A DNA stretch of 64,000 nucleotides from Lysinibacillus composti (GCF_016908465.1 NZ_JAFBDY010000012.1:1-64000), one strand, 5' to 3'. Shown: positions 46,170 through 56,057, counted from the first letter of the stretch. The notes: a model not told the origin generated them from the letters alone. Numbers and translations are program-made.

Positions 46170-47005
46170 TACTTAACGCCCCCGTACAAAGTTGTTAATA
46201 CTTGCTCTTTCATCGTAAAGCTTTGTTCTAATGTCGGGAAAGTTCCATCTTTTACTGCCTTTGTATAACCTTTTACGCCACGTTCTACCTCTTCACCAAC
46301 AAAGGAGAAAGTTTGAACGAATTTTGGAACATGGTGATTGCCGAAGTTTACTAAATCATGGAACACAAGGACTTGTCCATCTGCATATGGTCCTGCACCA
46401 ATTCCAATGGTTGGGATGATTAACTCTTTAGTAACTACTTCCGTCAGTTGATAAGGGATACACTCAAGAACGACAGCACAAGCACCAGCATCTTCACAAG
46501 CTTTTGCATCTTTGATTAGTTGTTCCGCTTGTTCTGATGTTTTGCCCTGTACTTTATAGCCACCTAACACACTAGCAGATTGTGGCAGTAAACCTAAGTG
46601 TGAAACAACAGGAATCCCTGCTTTAGTAAGCTTTTTAATGACTTCGAGTACTTCACCTGCTCCCTCCAGTTTGAGTGCATTTGCTCCAGTTTCTTGAATC
46701 ATTTTCACAGCAGTTTTTAATGCTTCATTAGGATCCCCATGGTATGAACCAAAAGGCATATCAACTACGATAAAGGTATCTTTAGCACCGCGTCTAACGG
46801 CCTTTGAATGATGAATCATATCTTCCACGGTTACGGGCATTGTCGAATCATATCCGAGAACCACCATTCCTAAAGAATCGCCGACTAAAATCATATCAAC
46901 ATCGGCTTGTTCCGAGAAGGTTGCTGTTGGGTAATCGTATGCTGTAATCATCACGATTTTTTCACCCTGTGTTTTCATCTTTAAAAAATCAGTTGTCGTT
47001 TTCAT
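46169..47005 (-). CDS. panB: Ketopantoate hydroxymethyltransferase
   Basis: First committed enzyme of pantothenate synthesis; it transfers a hydroxymethyl group from methylenetetrahydrofolate to alpha-ketoisovalerate. At 278 residues it is full length, with [12 protein letters not shown], the metal-binding [19 protein letters not shown] and [13 protein letters not shown] at 47005 is the start because AAGGAGGAGAAAA lies right before it; the longer reading begins in the leader. The gene heads panBCD and has a leader RNA upstream with a terminator, described separately. Confidence 0.95.
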   Translation of the reverse strand: MKTTTDFLKMKTQGEKIVMITAYDYPTATFSEQADVDMILVGDSLGMVVLGYDSTMPVTVEDMIHHSKAVRRGAKDTFIVVDMPFGSYHGDPNEALKTAVKMIQETGANALKLEGAGEVLEVIKKLTKAGIPVVSHLGLLPQSASVLGGYKVQGKTSEQAEQLIKDAKACEDAGACAVVLECIPYQLTEVVTKELIIPTIGIGAGPYADGQVLVFHDLVNFGNHHVPKFVQTFSFVGEEVERGVKGYTKAVKDGTFPTLEQSFTMKEQVLTTLYGGVK

Positions 47006-47153
47006 TTTTCTCCTCCTTATATAAAGGTTCTCTCCCACTAAATTATGCCTGGGCACAATTTCATCTAGTAAATGAAGAAAGAACCTAAACTAAGAAGAAA
47101 ACATGTTTTCAAACGCAATAAGCAAAATGCATCTACGTTTCTTTGTAAGTAAA

Positions 47154-47190
47154 ACAAAAAACCCATCTGTCAAAAAATGGACAGAAGGGT
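47154..47190 (-). terminator. Attenuator terminator in the panB leader
   Basis: On the minus strand ACCCTTCTGTC and GACAGATGGGT pair (10 of 11) around a loop and are followed by TTTTTTG. It lies about 150 nt upstream of panB, that is, within the operon leader and not at the end of a gene, so it can act as an attenuator. Confidence 0.75.
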
Positions 47191-47229
47191 TGCGTAGTAT
47201 GTAATATGCTAATTAAACGCACCTGTTTT

Positions 47230-47272
47230 CTTCCGTCCCTGTCGATTTACGATCAAGGCAGATATTTTTATA
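47230..47272 (-). promoter_or_regulatory. Probable pan RNA motif in the panBCD leader
   Basis: On the minus strand 47261-47233 folds as CTG, CC, TTGAT, loop CGTAA, ATCGA, then bulge CA, GG, bulge GA and CGG: a hairpin with two bulged adenosines, the description of the pan motif known upstream of panB in Bacillus. The -10-like TATAAA at 47272-47267 would start transcription at its 5' edge. The 3' arm and next bases GGACGGAAG (47238-47230) can instead pair with CTTCTGTCC of the attenuator terminator, making the two structures exclusive. The ligand or effector of pan RNA is not known to me. Confidence 0.7.
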
Positions 47273-47581
47273 GTTTAATAATAAAAATGATTGGTACAGT
47301 TCTCGTAAGATACTGTCCATAGTGCTACTATAACAAGTTTAGTAGAAAAGGTACAGAATTAAAAATACTAGAGTTAGACCAATAATAACCATATTACTCT
47401 GTAGTTGTAGCTTGAAAAAATTACGTCTGGGTTCGCCAACTACTTTGTAATGCTCCTCAAACTTTGGACAGCTTCTCTGTTCATTTCTTTTCGAGCTTTT
47501 CCGTTCATCTTCCCTTCAGAATGACTATACACATCAAATTTCTTTTTCGACTTTAGCAAATTGTATTTGAATGTACCTAAT
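47273..47581. other. Intergenic region upstream of the pan leader
   Basis: About 300 AT-rich nucleotides between the birA terminator and the pan leader RNA. I see no ORF with a ribosome site and no further RNA structure of note. Confidence 0.5.
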
Positions 47582-47618
47582 AAAAAAACAGCATATCTCT
47601 AGTCTAAGAGATAGCTGC
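47582..47618 (-). terminator. Terminator after birA
   Basis: On the minus strand CAGCTATCTCT and AGAGATATGCTG pair around TAGACT, followed by TTTTTTTA. It lies 17 nt after the birA stop and ends the bshA-cca-birA operon. Confidence 0.85.
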
Positions 47619-47634
47619 TTCATTAAAACGTTAG

Positions 47635-48618
47635 CTATTTCACTTCAATATCGGCGGAGTAAATACTTTTGATTTCACCGTTATCAAGTTGGATTTCTAG
47701 TACCCCTTGTTCTGTGATGCCAATTGCTTGTCCTTCAATTACTTCACGCAATGTCGTCGCCTTAATTCGTTTCCCTATCGTACCAGACGCTGTTTCCCAC
47801 AGTTTTTTAATCGGAGCAAAGCCTTCATTTATGTAGAGCTCAGAATACTGTTCCATATAATTTAAAATTGATGCCACAAGTTCAGAACGATCTAGTTGCT
47901 TCCCTTCTTCGATACTTAGGGAAGTAGCAATGGATTGTAGCTCTTCTGGAAAATGATTCATCTGTTGATTCACATTAATGCCAATTCCAATTAATAGCGC
48001 TTCAACCCGGTCCATTTCTGCCACCATTTCAGTTAAGATACCAGTACATTTACGCCCATTAATTAAAATATCGTTTGGCCATTTAATTTCAGGTTTGAAG
48101 TGAGCATAAAGGGATTTCATCGCATTAACTACTGCAACCGCAGTTACTAATGTAAATTGAGGCGCCTGTTGTGGAATAACGTTTGGACGAATCATGAGTG
48201 TCATCCAAATTCCTTTGCCTTTTGTAGATTCCCATGGTCGAGCCATACGCCCTTTTCCACTTGTTTGTGTTTCGGCAATAACAACCGTACCATCTTCAGC
48301 CCCATTTCGAACTAATTCATGGGCAATAACTTGAGTTGAAGTCACTTCCTCTAAATAATGGATGGACCTACCGTATCGTTTCGTTGATAAAAAGGAAGTG
48401 ATTCTTGCTGCATCTACTCTGTCAGGTTTACCGATTAAACAATAACCTTTTTTCTTAATCGTCTCAAATTCGTAGCCTTCTTCTTGAAGAGACTGCAAAT
48501 GTTTCCAAATAGCTGTACGAGAAATCCCAAAATCATCTGCTAATTGTTGACCCGAAAGTGGTTCATCGCCTGCCAAAAGGAAACGCTCTAATATTTTATC
48601 TTTCATTGTTAAACTCAT
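47635..48618 (-). CDS. birA: Bifunctional biotin-protein ligase / biotin repressor
   Basis: Attaches biotin to acyl carrier subunits and acts as the DNA-binding biotin repressor; 327 residues. The N-terminal winged helix (DEPLSGQQLADDFGISRTAI, residues 17-36) marks the regulatory class. The ligase domain has GKGRMARPWES, WPNDILINGRKCTGILTEM and the C-terminal SH3-like barrel (QAIGITEQGVLEIQLDNGE). It overlaps the end of cca by 23 nt; cca-birA is the usual Bacillus order. Confidence 0.94.
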   Translation of the reverse strand: MSLTMKDKILERFLLAGDEPLSGQQLADDFGISRTAIWKHLQSLQEEGYEFETIKKKGYCLIGKPDRVDAARITSFLSTKRYGRSIHYLEEVTSTQVIAHELVRNGAEDGTVVIAETQTSGKGRMARPWESTKGKGIWMTLMIRPNVIPQQAPQFTLVTAVAVVNAMKSLYAHFKPEIKWPNDILINGRKCTGILTEMVAEMDRVEALLIGIGINVNQQMNHFPEELQSIATSLSIEEGKQLDRSELVASILNYMEQYSELYINEGFAPIKKLWETASGTIGKRIKATTLREVIEGQAIGITEQGVLEIQLDNGEIKSIYSADIEVK

Positions 48619-49780
48619 ACATAAACCATTCCTTCAATTGATCTACATTATTTTCTACCTGACCATTTATTACTGCTATGAGTGCAGCATCTAGAGCTTC
48701 CTTAATCCAAGGACCACGCTTTTCAGAGGACCAACTCATTAAAAGATGTCCGTTTAAATTAAGTTCTTTTACTGATTGAAGTGGTAATTCACTTTTTAAC
48801 TTTGCAATTTGAGATTTTGGATATGAAACTGTTTTATGTTGCCATAAAGCAAACTCATACGCAACTTCTAATACCTCAAGCTCATGCATAAATAAATTAA
48901 ACCTTGTCCACCCACCATTACATAGAGCATTATAGGCTTGCTCAACTTGTTGAATAAAGTTCTTTTCTTTATTCGAAAGCTTATAGAAACTCGAAATATA
49001 ATGAAGATCCCAATTGTTTAGTAAACATAAATAGGCCCAGCCAACGTAGGAATTATCTGCTTGGAATTTCTTCCATTCCTCTTTGTGCACCTCGAAATGT
49101 CCAACAAGAAATTGTGATAAACCACTTTCGACTAACATCGTAATACCATGGTAAACATTTGGTGCTTTCCATAGCTTGACTAATTCCATATGAATGCGCT
49201 CTTTTGCGATTAATTCAATGTTTTGACTTTTTAATTGAATAGCCTTCATTGTTTTTTCTTCAATGGAAAAACCGAGCTGTGCACTAAAGCGAACAGCTCG
49301 TAGCATACGTAAAGCATCTTCTTCAAAACGTTGGATAGGTTCACCTACTGCACGCAAAACTTTATTTTGCAAGTCCGTTTGACCATTAAATAAATCAATA
49401 ATGTTCCCATCTTTTGTCATAGACAAAGCATTGATCGTAAAATCTCTACGTTTTAAGTCTTCATCTAAACTTCTGACAAAATGTACTTGTTCGGGTCTGC
49501 GATGGTCAACATAATCACCATCTGTACGATAGGTTGTTACTTCAATAGGTTCTCCCTCATCAAGAACTAAGACCGTTCCATGTTCAATTCCTACATCAAT
49601 CGTTGATGAAAAAATCTGCTTCACTTCTAATGGTAGCGCATTCGTTGCGACATCAACATCATTTACTTTTCTTTGTAGTAAAAAATCTCTTACAGCACCG
49701 CCTACGATGACTGCTTCATATCCTGCATGTTCTATTCGATCAATTACTCGATAAGCTGATTGGAATTCTGGTATTCTCAT
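48596..49780 (-). CDS. cca: CCA-adding tRNA nucleotidyltransferase
   Basis: Adds or repairs the CCA end of tRNA; 394 residues. The class II signature VGGAVRDFLLQRKVNDVDVAT carries the catalytic DxD pair, followed by TYRTDGDYVDHRRPEQV, DEDLKRRDFTINALS (the flexible-loop region) and EDALRMLRAVRFSAQLGF (EDxxR motif). It overlaps bshA by 4 nt and birA by 23 nt in one operon, as in B. subtilis. Confidence 0.95.
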   Translation of the reverse strand: MRIPEFQSAYRVIDRIEHAGYEAVIVGGAVRDFLLQRKVNDVDVATNALPLEVKQIFSSTIDVGIEHGTVLVLDEGEPIEVTTYRTDGDYVDHRRPEQVHFVRSLDEDLKRRDFTINALSMTKDGNIIDLFNGQTDLQNKVLRAVGEPIQRFEEDALRMLRAVRFSAQLGFSIEEKTMKAIQLKSQNIELIAKERIHMELVKLWKAPNVYHGITMLVESGLSQFLVGHFEVHKEEWKKFQADNSYVGWAYLCLLNNWDLHYISSFYKLSNKEKNFIQQVEQAYNALCNGGWTRFNLFMHELEVLEVAYEFALWQHKTVSYPKSQIAKLKSELPLQSVKELNLNGHLLMSWSSEKRGPWIKEALDAALIAVINGQVENNVDQLKEWFMYEFNNER

Positions 49781-50913
49781 ACGCGTAATGCCGCCAGTCT
49801 TTCATATAATTGTACATATTGGTCAATAATTGGAGTTGCATTAAATTTTGTCTGTACAGCAGCGATGGCCGCTTGACGAAACTCTATTAATTTTTCTTCA
49901 TCAGATAATAATTCAATCGCGTAATTTGCTGCTTGTTCTGTATCTCCAAGTTCTACAACAAAACCGTTTATTCCGTGGTCAATCACTTCAGGAATACCTC
50001 CGATTGCTGTTCCAATTCCCGGTACACCACATGCCATTGCCTCAAGTAAAACTAACCCAAAGGATTCATTTTGTGATAATAATAGCTTTAGGTCACTGAT
50101 AGCAAAAAGTTCTGCTACGTTTTCTTGCTTACCTAAGAATAAAATATCATCTTTATAAGGACTCGTCTTCACAAGCTCTTTTACACGATGTCTTTCAGGT
50201 CCATCCCCAACTAGTAATAATTTTGCAGGTAGCTCTTTTCGTATTTTCATAAATGTATCCACAACATCAGGTAGATTTTTAATTTTCCGGAAGTTGGAGA
50301 CATGAATGATGACACGATCGTCATCGCTAATTCCAAATTGCGCTTTCAAATTTCCTGCATCAACGGGATGGAAAACAGATTCATCGACAAAATTATGAAT
50401 CGTTTCAATTTCTTTTTCTGTTTCGATTAATTCATAGGTTTGTTCTTTTAACGCATCTGAAACAGCTGTTACAATATCCGATTTCTCAATACCGTATTTA
50501 ATCGCCTGCGCAAGTGTTGAATCTTGACCTAAAACCGTTATATCCGTTCCATGTAATGTTGTCACAATTCCAAACTTTTCCCCACTCATTTCGCGTGCTA
50601 GGACTGCACACACAGCATGTGGAATTGCGTAATGAACGTGAAGAACATCTAATTTTTCATTTTTTACAACATCTGCCATTTTACTTGCTAAAGCAATGTC
50701 ATATGGTGCATATTGAAATACTGAATAATTACTCACTTCTACTTCGTGGAAAAATACGTTCGGATAAACTTTATTCAGTCGAAATGGCACGCTTGATGTG
50801 ATGAAATGGATTTCATGGCCACGTTCAGCAAGCATTTTTCCAAGTTCCGTTGCAAGAACACCAGAGCCTCCAACAGTTGGATAGCATGTAATTCCAATTT
50901 TTAATTTTCTCAT
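49777..50913 (-). CDS. bshA: BshA: N-acetyl-alpha-D-glucosaminyl L-malate synthase
   Basis: GT4 glycosyltransferase for the first step of bacillithiol synthesis: it joins UDP-GlcNAc and malate. At 378 residues it is full length, with ITCYPTVGGSGVLATELGK at the N-terminus, HVHYAIPHA, TLHGTDITVLG and the C-terminal donor site QNESFGLVLLEAMACGVP (the EX7E motif). The order bshA-cca-birA fits, but the deacetylase gene bshB1, which sits just upstream in B. subtilis, is absent: mgsA comes next after a 317-nt gap. Confidence 0.94.
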   Translation of the reverse strand: MRKLKIGITCYPTVGGSGVLATELGKMLAERGHEIHFITSSVPFRLNKVYPNVFFHEVEVSNYSVFQYAPYDIALASKMADVVKNEKLDVLHVHYAIPHAVCAVLAREMSGEKFGIVTTLHGTDITVLGQDSTLAQAIKYGIEKSDIVTAVSDALKEQTYELIETEKEIETIHNFVDESVFHPVDAGNLKAQFGISDDDRVIIHVSNFRKIKNLPDVVDTFMKIRKELPAKLLLVGDGPERHRVKELVKTSPYKDDILFLGKQENVAELFAISDLKLLLSQNESFGLVLLEAMACGVPGIGTAIGGIPEVIDHGINGFVVELGDTEQAANYAIELLSDEEKLIEFRQAAIAAVQTKFNATPIIDQYVQLYERLAALRV

Positions 50914-51230
50914 CCGACGTCATCCTCTCTAATCAAGAATATTTAATTTCCAAATCATTTATTGAAATCAATAGAACGAAAATGTTAATCAAATACGCTT
51001 TTCTTGATGCTTATTCTTGTTGAAATGAAAACTATGAAGCACCCGTCAGAAGTTCTCACTATCCAGTTGAATGTTCGATACCCCAGATTAATATCTAAAC
51101 GCTATAAAGCTGTTCGACTTTCGACATACTAAGTTGCCGCGCAGGAGTAAATTTTTGTACGAATAACATCGCACAGGCATTTTTCTGCGACGAGTAACTA
51201 CAAGGTATTCAAGTGATTCTTTCGCTTATC
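50914..51230. other. Gap where bshB1 is expected
   Basis: 317 nt between bshA and mgsA. It contains no deacetylase ORF and no clear terminator. A stretch near 51159-51169 (minus strand CGATGTTATTC) recurs at 57716 and, with one change, at 53658, which suggests intergenic repeat material. Confidence 0.45.
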
Positions 51231-51635
51231 CTATTGTCTTCTCTCTTGAATTAATCTCCAATCAACAAATCCTTCTTGCAACCCTTTTAGTAAAATCTCA
51301 GCTGTCCCCATATTTGTTGCTAACGGGATATGATATACATCACATAATCGCACAAGTGCCGTTACATCTGGTTCATGTGGTTGGGCAGTTAGTGGATCAC
51401 GGAAGAAAATTACCATATCCATATCGTTATTAGCAATCATTGCGCCAATCTGTTGGTCTCCACCTAGTGGACCTGAGCGAAATCGTGTAATGCTTAATCC
51501 TACTTCATCCTGCATACGGAGACCAGTTGTTCCTGTAGCAAATAATTCGTGTTCACTTAATATTTCTTTATATGCTATGGCAAATTCCACAAGACTATCT
51601 TTTTTATGATCGTGTGCAATTAATGCGATTTTCAA
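51231..51635 (-). CDS. mgsA: Methylglyoxal synthase
   Basis: Converts dihydroxyacetone phosphate to methylglyoxal and phosphate, a bypass that relieves sugar-phosphate stress. At 134 residues it has family length. Motifs [31 protein letters not shown] (with the catalytic aspartate), [15 protein letters not shown] and NMGTAEIL are all present. It lies 18 nt after dapB, as in B. subtilis, and before bshA. Confidence 0.94.
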   Translation of the reverse strand: MKIALIAHDHKKDSLVEFAIAYKEILSEHELFATGTTGLRMQDEVGLSITRFRSGPLGGDQQIGAMIANNDMDMVIFFRDPLTAQPHEPDVTALVRLCDVYHIPLATNMGTAEILLKGLQEGFVDWRLIQERRQ

Positions 51636-51653
51636 GGCAATCAGTCCATTTCA

Positions 51654-52451
51654 CTATAAGATATTTTCTAATCCATATACTAGTCTATCTAGAGACATTA
51701 CGGTTTCAACACAATACATAACCCCATCCATGAAAGATTCACGGTTAAAGGAATCATGTCGAATTGTAAGTAATTGACCTTCTCCACCAAATAACACTTG
51801 TTGATGTGCAACTAATCCTGGTAATCGAACAGAATGAATGCGCATTCCATCAAAGTCTGCGCCACGTGCCCCATCAATTGTTTCGTGCTCACTTGGATGT
51901 CCTTGTTTTCTACCTTCTCGAACCTCTCTAATCATCTGTGCTGTCTTTACTCCAGTACCTGATGGAGCATCTAATTTGCGATCATGATGCATTTCAATAA
52001 TCTCAACATTAGGTAAATATTTTGCCGCTTCTTGTGCGAATTTCATCATTAAAATAGCACCAATAGCAAAGTTAGGAGCAATAATACAACCTACTTGTTG
52101 TTCCTCGGCTAGATGTGTTAGTTCTGCTAATTGTTCTTCTGTGAAACCAGTAGTACCAACAACAGGACGAACGTTATGTAAAAGTGCTACCTTTGTATGT
52201 TCATAAACTGATTGAGGGTTTGTTAAGTCAATTAATACATCCGGTGTTGTTTCTTGAATCAAATTTGTTAGATCTGTATAAATAGGGACATTTAAATTTG
52301 GCGAAAATATTTCAAGCTCTGCTAAACTTTCTCCAACATATTTATAGTCAAGGGCAGCTACTAACTCCATACCATCGCGTTTTAAAACGGTGTTTACCGC
52401 TTCTCTGCCCATTTTCCCTCTTGCTCCAGCAATTGCTACTTTAATTGTCAT
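51654..52451 (-). CDS. dapB: 4-hydroxy-tetrahydrodipicolinate reductase
   Basis: Lysine and cell-wall diaminopimelate pathway enzyme, 265 residues. The nucleotide fold [17 protein letters not shown] opens the protein, [11 protein letters not shown] follows, and the catalytic [12 protein letters not shown] is near residue 157. There are two adjacent ATG codons; the second (52451) is preferred because GGAAGG is 6 nt before it and only 3 nt before the first. It is cotranscribed with mgsA. In B. subtilis dapB follows ypjA-D; here those are partly missing or replaced. Confidence 0.94.
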   Translation of the reverse strand: MTIKVAIAGARGKMGREAVNTVLKRDGMELVAALDYKYVGESLAELEIFSPNLNVPIYTDLTNLIQETTPDVLIDLTNPQSVYEHTKVALLHNVRPVVGTTGFTEEQLAELTHLAEEQQVGCIIAPNFAIGAILMMKFAQEAAKYLPNVEIIEMHHDRKLDAPSGTGVKTAQMIREVREGRKQGHPSEHETIDGARGADFDGMRIHSVRLPGLVAHQQVLFGGEGQLLTIRHDSFNRESFMDGVMYCVETVMSLDRLVYGLENIL

Positions 52452-52697
52452 CATGGTCCTTCCTTTCGTTCGTACAGCATTGTCGCTTAATATTTATCGA
52501 GTACATTTAATGTGTATTTTCTACATTTTTCTGTAATTGTTGTCATGTTACTCCATTCGACATTATAACATGCTTCATTAATAATCGTATAAAATTTGTG
52601 ATGTAGTTGTCAAAAGTTGAAAAGTGAAACATAATAAGAATGCTAAAGTATTAGAAAAAATCTAATTATGTTAATTAATGGAAAATTGGAGGCAACT

Positions 52698-53546
52698 ATG
52701 AAAGGAATTAAAATCCGACACATCCTTGGTATAATAATCGGTTCAGCTATATATAGCTTTGGCTTCGTTCATTTTAATATGCAAAATGAACTAGGTGAAG
52801 GTGGATTTAGTGGAATTACCTTAATTTTATATTTCACTCTTAATTTAGATCCAGCCCTAATGAATCTTATATTGAATATCCCTATGTTTATTATTGGATG
52901 GCGTCAATTTGGACGAAAAGAATTTCTATATACAATTCTCGGAACGGTAAGTGTATCAATCTTTTTAAGAGTATTTCAAAATTATGAATTTGAATTAGGT
53001 TTACAAGATGATTTATTATTAGCTTCGTTATTTGCTGGTGTTTTTGTCGGCATTGGACTTGGTATTATTTTCCGGTGCGGTGGCACTACAGGTGGTGTAG
53101 ACATTATTGCCCGACTTGCTAAAAAGTATTTTGGATGGAGCATGGGCAAAACAATGTTTATGTTTGATGCAATAGTTATTACATTATCTTGGATTACTTT
53201 CCTCGATAATCATTCCATGATGTATACTTTAGTTGCTGTTTATGTTGGTGCACGTGTAATTGACATGGTTCAAGAAGGTGCCTACTCTGCGAAAGCGGCA
53301 TTAATTATTTCTAATAATCCACAAGAAATTGCGGACTATATATCAGAAAAAATGGAACGAGGTATTACAGTTTTCCATGGATATGGACATTATACAAAAC
53401 AGTCTAAGGACGTATTATACTGCATTGTCGGACGAAATGAAGTTGTTAAATTAAAGTCCATTATTCGCCAAATAGATCCTAAAGCTTTTGTTTCTATTAT
53501 TGATGTAAATGATGTAACTGGGGAAGGGTTCAGAATAGATGATTAA
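52698..53546 (+). CDS. YitT/YpjC family membrane protein
   Basis: A 282-residue protein with about five or six membrane helices in the first 200 residues (GEGGFSGITLILYF and RCGGTTGGVDIIARL are typical of the family) and a soluble C-terminal DUF2179 domain (about residues 210-275, ERGITVFHGYGHYTKQSKDV). Homologues are numerous in Bacillus and their function is not settled. ATG at 52698 is used since TTGGAGGCAACT precedes it. Position beside dapB suits YpjC, but it is on the opposite strand to dapB. Confidence 0.85.
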   Translation: MKGIKIRHILGIIIGSAIYSFGFVHFNMQNELGEGGFSGITLILYFTLNLDPALMNLILNIPMFIIGWRQFGRKEFLYTILGTVSVSIFLRVFQNYEFELGLQDDLLLASLFAGVFVGIGLGIIFRCGGTTGGVDIIARLAKKYFGWSMGKTMFMFDAIVITLSWITFLDNHSMMYTLVAVYVGARVIDMVQEGAYSAKAALIISNNPQEIADYISEKMERGITVFHGYGHYTKQSKDVLYCIVGRNEVVKLKSIIRQIDPKAFVSIIDVNDVTGEGFRIDD

Positions 53547-53565
53547 CCCGAGAATTAATTAAGGT

Positions 53566-53602
53566 AAAAGTGGCCTGGCGTACTTGCCAAGCCACTTTCT
53601 TT
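53566..53602 (+). terminator. Terminator of the YitT-family gene
   Basis: AAAGTGGC and GCCACTTT with inner TGGC/GCCA pairs form a strong stem followed by CTTT. It lies 20 nt after the stop. Confidence 0.75.
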
Positions 53603-53781
53603 ACTGAAATATCAATAGTTTTCAGGAAATCAGCATAAGAATTAACTTCAGCTTATGCTTAAACGATGTTGTTCACTACTCCTTTCCTACATCGAAAGAG
53701 AAGCAACAGATGCAAAGCGGTTACCTCAAGACGCGCCTTTTTTTACTTTGTTCATTCCTAGGTTGAACTGTTTCACTCTAC

Positions 53782-56001
53782 TTACTCATCAGCTTTTGTT
53801 AATACCTCGTTTACATATTTTGCAACAGCTTCAATTTCTTCTTCAGATAAAATATCTCCAAATGCTGGCATAGTCGTACCACCGTTGTTTACTCGTTCAA
53901 CAACATTTTCGTAGTTTTCAGCGAACTCACTTTGTTGTAAATTCGGCCCATTATGACCATTTGCCCCCATATCTCCATGACATGATAAACAATTTGCTGT
54001 ATAAATGGAACTGCCTTCTGCATATGGATCAGCGCTAGCTGTTTCACCTGAAGTTTCTTCAGAAACTGTATCTCCATCAGTACTAGCGTTCGATGTTACT
54101 GGTATTTTTCCTGGGTTTTCTTCAGATGCATCAATAGGTGTTCCATCCCAAGTTCCATTTAATTTGAATGTATATACTTTATCTCCATGTTTTGAACCAG
54201 CTAAAGAATTACCCATTGCAAGGATTGAAATGTACTGTTCCCCATCAACTTCATAAGTAACAGCTGGTGCATTTGCCCCTGCATCCATTTTATAACTCCA
54301 TACTTCAGTACCGTCTTTTGCATTGAATGCAATTAAGCGTCCATCATTATGTCCAACAAAAATCAAATCTCCTGCAGTTGCGAGTACTCCAGAATAAGCG
54401 TTTTGATCCCATTTTACTTGCCATGCTATTTTGTTTGTTTTTACATCCATCGCAGTAATAGTACCGCGTTGAGGTGCGTCAGTTACTGGAACAAAAATAC
54501 TACCAATCCACTGTTTCCCTTCCTCATATACATCTTCATCTTGTCTTGTTAGAGCAACATATCCATCAGTACCTATAACATAGAAGTATTCAGTTTCAGG
54601 TGAATATGCTGAAGGTGGCCAGTTTGCTCCTCCAAAAGCTGAAGGTTTTAACGTAATTGGTTCATCCCAGAATGGTGAGAAAATGGAGCCAATTTTCCCT
54701 TCAAAGTCATCACTCAAATCACGTTCCACATCCTCTGGTGTAACTGCTTGTGGCACAAAGGAATCGCCAATTGGAAACGGCTGAGTAGGTGAAGTTCTTT
54801 GTTCTTCTAGCTGAGGAACAGGCTTTTCTTCAATACCGATTAAAGGTGTTCCATCCGTACGATCTAAAAAGTAAACCCAACCTGTTTTTCCAGCCTCACC
54901 AAGCGCTTTTCTCATTTTTCCATCAATTTCAACGTCAAATAAAATAACCGGATTTGTAGGGTCCAAATCCCAAATATCATGATGAACTTGTTGGAAATGC
55001 CATTTATAGTCCCCAGTTTCTGCATTAAGGGCGACAATTGAGTTTGCATATAGGTTATCACCCTCACGTTTACTTCCATCAAGATCTGGAGATGTGTTAC
55101 CTGTTACGAAATAAATCACGCCAAGTTCAGGATCTACAGCTGGCGTATTCCAAACCGGTGCTCCGCCATTTAGCCAGTTTTTATTCTCATCATCTGGCCA
55201 CGTATCACCATGTTTATCATAAGGTGTTGGAATGGTATAGAAACGCCAAACTTCATAACCCGTGTCAGCATCGTAGGCCATCAAGCGACCTCTTATCCCA
55301 TATTCACCACCAGAAACTCCAGTATAAACTTTCCCATTGTAATATAATGGTGCGCTTGTGATTGTGTAGCCTTCTTCCCAATCTGCTACTTCTGTTTCCC
55401 AAAGAACTTTACCTGTTTCTTGATCTAACGCTACTAATCTAGCATCTAACAAACCTACAAAAACTTTACCATCTGCTACAGCGACACCTCGAGTCGTCCA
55501 ACCACAACAAACGGTATCTAACTTTTCCGCAATATCAGGTCTATACTCCCAAATCTTCTCTCCTGTTTTAAGATCTAAGGCTAATACATCATTCTCACCA
55601 CTTGCAACATACATGACCCCATCAACGACAATAGGAGTAGCTTCTCCTGAAAACTTCATATCAAGACTCGAACCTAAACTCGTTACCCATTCTGGTTTTA
55701 AATCCTTTATTGATTCTAGATTAACTTGATCCAATTCAGAAAAACGTCGATTGTAATAATCTCCACCATGTGTCGCCCATTCTTTGCTAGCTAGGTTTAC
55801 TTGGATATCCGGCTGACTCGGACTCTTCCCTTCTGAAACAGGTTTTTCAGTAGATTCAACCGCAAATCGTTCAGTTTTTCCGGTTTCACTTCCATCCTTA
55901 AGACTATCCTTCACCAATCCGCCTGCATAAAAAGCAAAAAATACAATAATTAAGACCATTAATGTCCCAAAGATGATTACCTTAGATGGGTCTAGTTTCA
56001 T
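53782..56001 (-). CDS. Membrane-anchored PQQ-dependent dehydrogenase with C-terminal cytochrome c
   Basis: Quinohaemoprotein-type dehydrogenase, 739 residues. A membrane anchor lies at residues 8-29, then an eight-bladed propeller (about 70-590) and a cytochrome c domain with CLSCH at 671-675 and distal Met711. PQQ-site residues are visible: the vicinal cysteine pair C165-C166, E233 in GGEYGIRG, N302 in TGNTSP and the catalytic aspartate D342 in HHDIWDLD. It would oxidise an alcohol or polyol outside the membrane and pass electrons to cytochrome c. No pqq synthesis gene is in the window. The ATG is preceded by AAAAAGGGGGG. A cre-like site lies 43-56 nt upstream. Confidence 0.88.
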   Translation of the reverse strand: MKLDPSKVIIFGTLMVLIIVFFAFYAGGLVKDSLKDGSETGKTERFAVESTEKPVSEGKSPSQPDIQVNLASKEWATHGGDYYNRRFSELDQVNLESIKDLKPEWVTSLGSSLDMKFSGEATPIVVDGVMYVASGENDVLALDLKTGEKIWEYRPDIAEKLDTVCCGWTTRGVAVADGKVFVGLLDARLVALDQETGKVLWETEVADWEEGYTITSAPLYYNGKVYTGVSGGEYGIRGRLMAYDADTGYEVWRFYTIPTPYDKHGDTWPDDENKNWLNGGAPVWNTPAVDPELGVIYFVTGNTSPDLDGSKREGDNLYANSIVALNAETGDYKWHFQQVHHDIWDLDPTNPVILFDVEIDGKMRKALGEAGKTGWVYFLDRTDGTPLIGIEEKPVPQLEEQRTSPTQPFPIGDSFVPQAVTPEDVERDLSDDFEGKIGSIFSPFWDEPITLKPSAFGGANWPPSAYSPETEYFYVIGTDGYVALTRQDEDVYEEGKQWIGSIFVPVTDAPQRGTITAMDVKTNKIAWQVKWDQNAYSGVLATAGDLIFVGHNDGRLIAFNAKDGTEVWSYKMDAGANAPAVTYEVDGEQYISILAMGNSLAGSKHGDKVYTFKLNGTWDGTPIDASEENPGKIPVTSNASTDGDTVSEETSGETASADPYAEGSSIYTANCLSCHGDMGANGHNGPNLQQSEFAENYENVVERVNNGGTTMPAFGDILSEEEIEAVAKYVNEVLTKADE

Positions 56002-56043
56002 ATTTCCCCCCCTTTTTAATTCCTTTTATGTAAAGCGTTGTTT

Positions 56044-56057
56044 GTTAAACGCTTTCA
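56044..56057 (-). promoter_or_regulatory. Cre-like site before the PQQ dehydrogenase
   Basis: On the minus strand TGAAAGCGTTTAAC matches 12 of 14 positions of TGNAARCGNWWWCA. It lies 43-56 nt upstream of the start codon, in the 5' leader or promoter, and fits CcpA repression. Confidence 0.4.
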
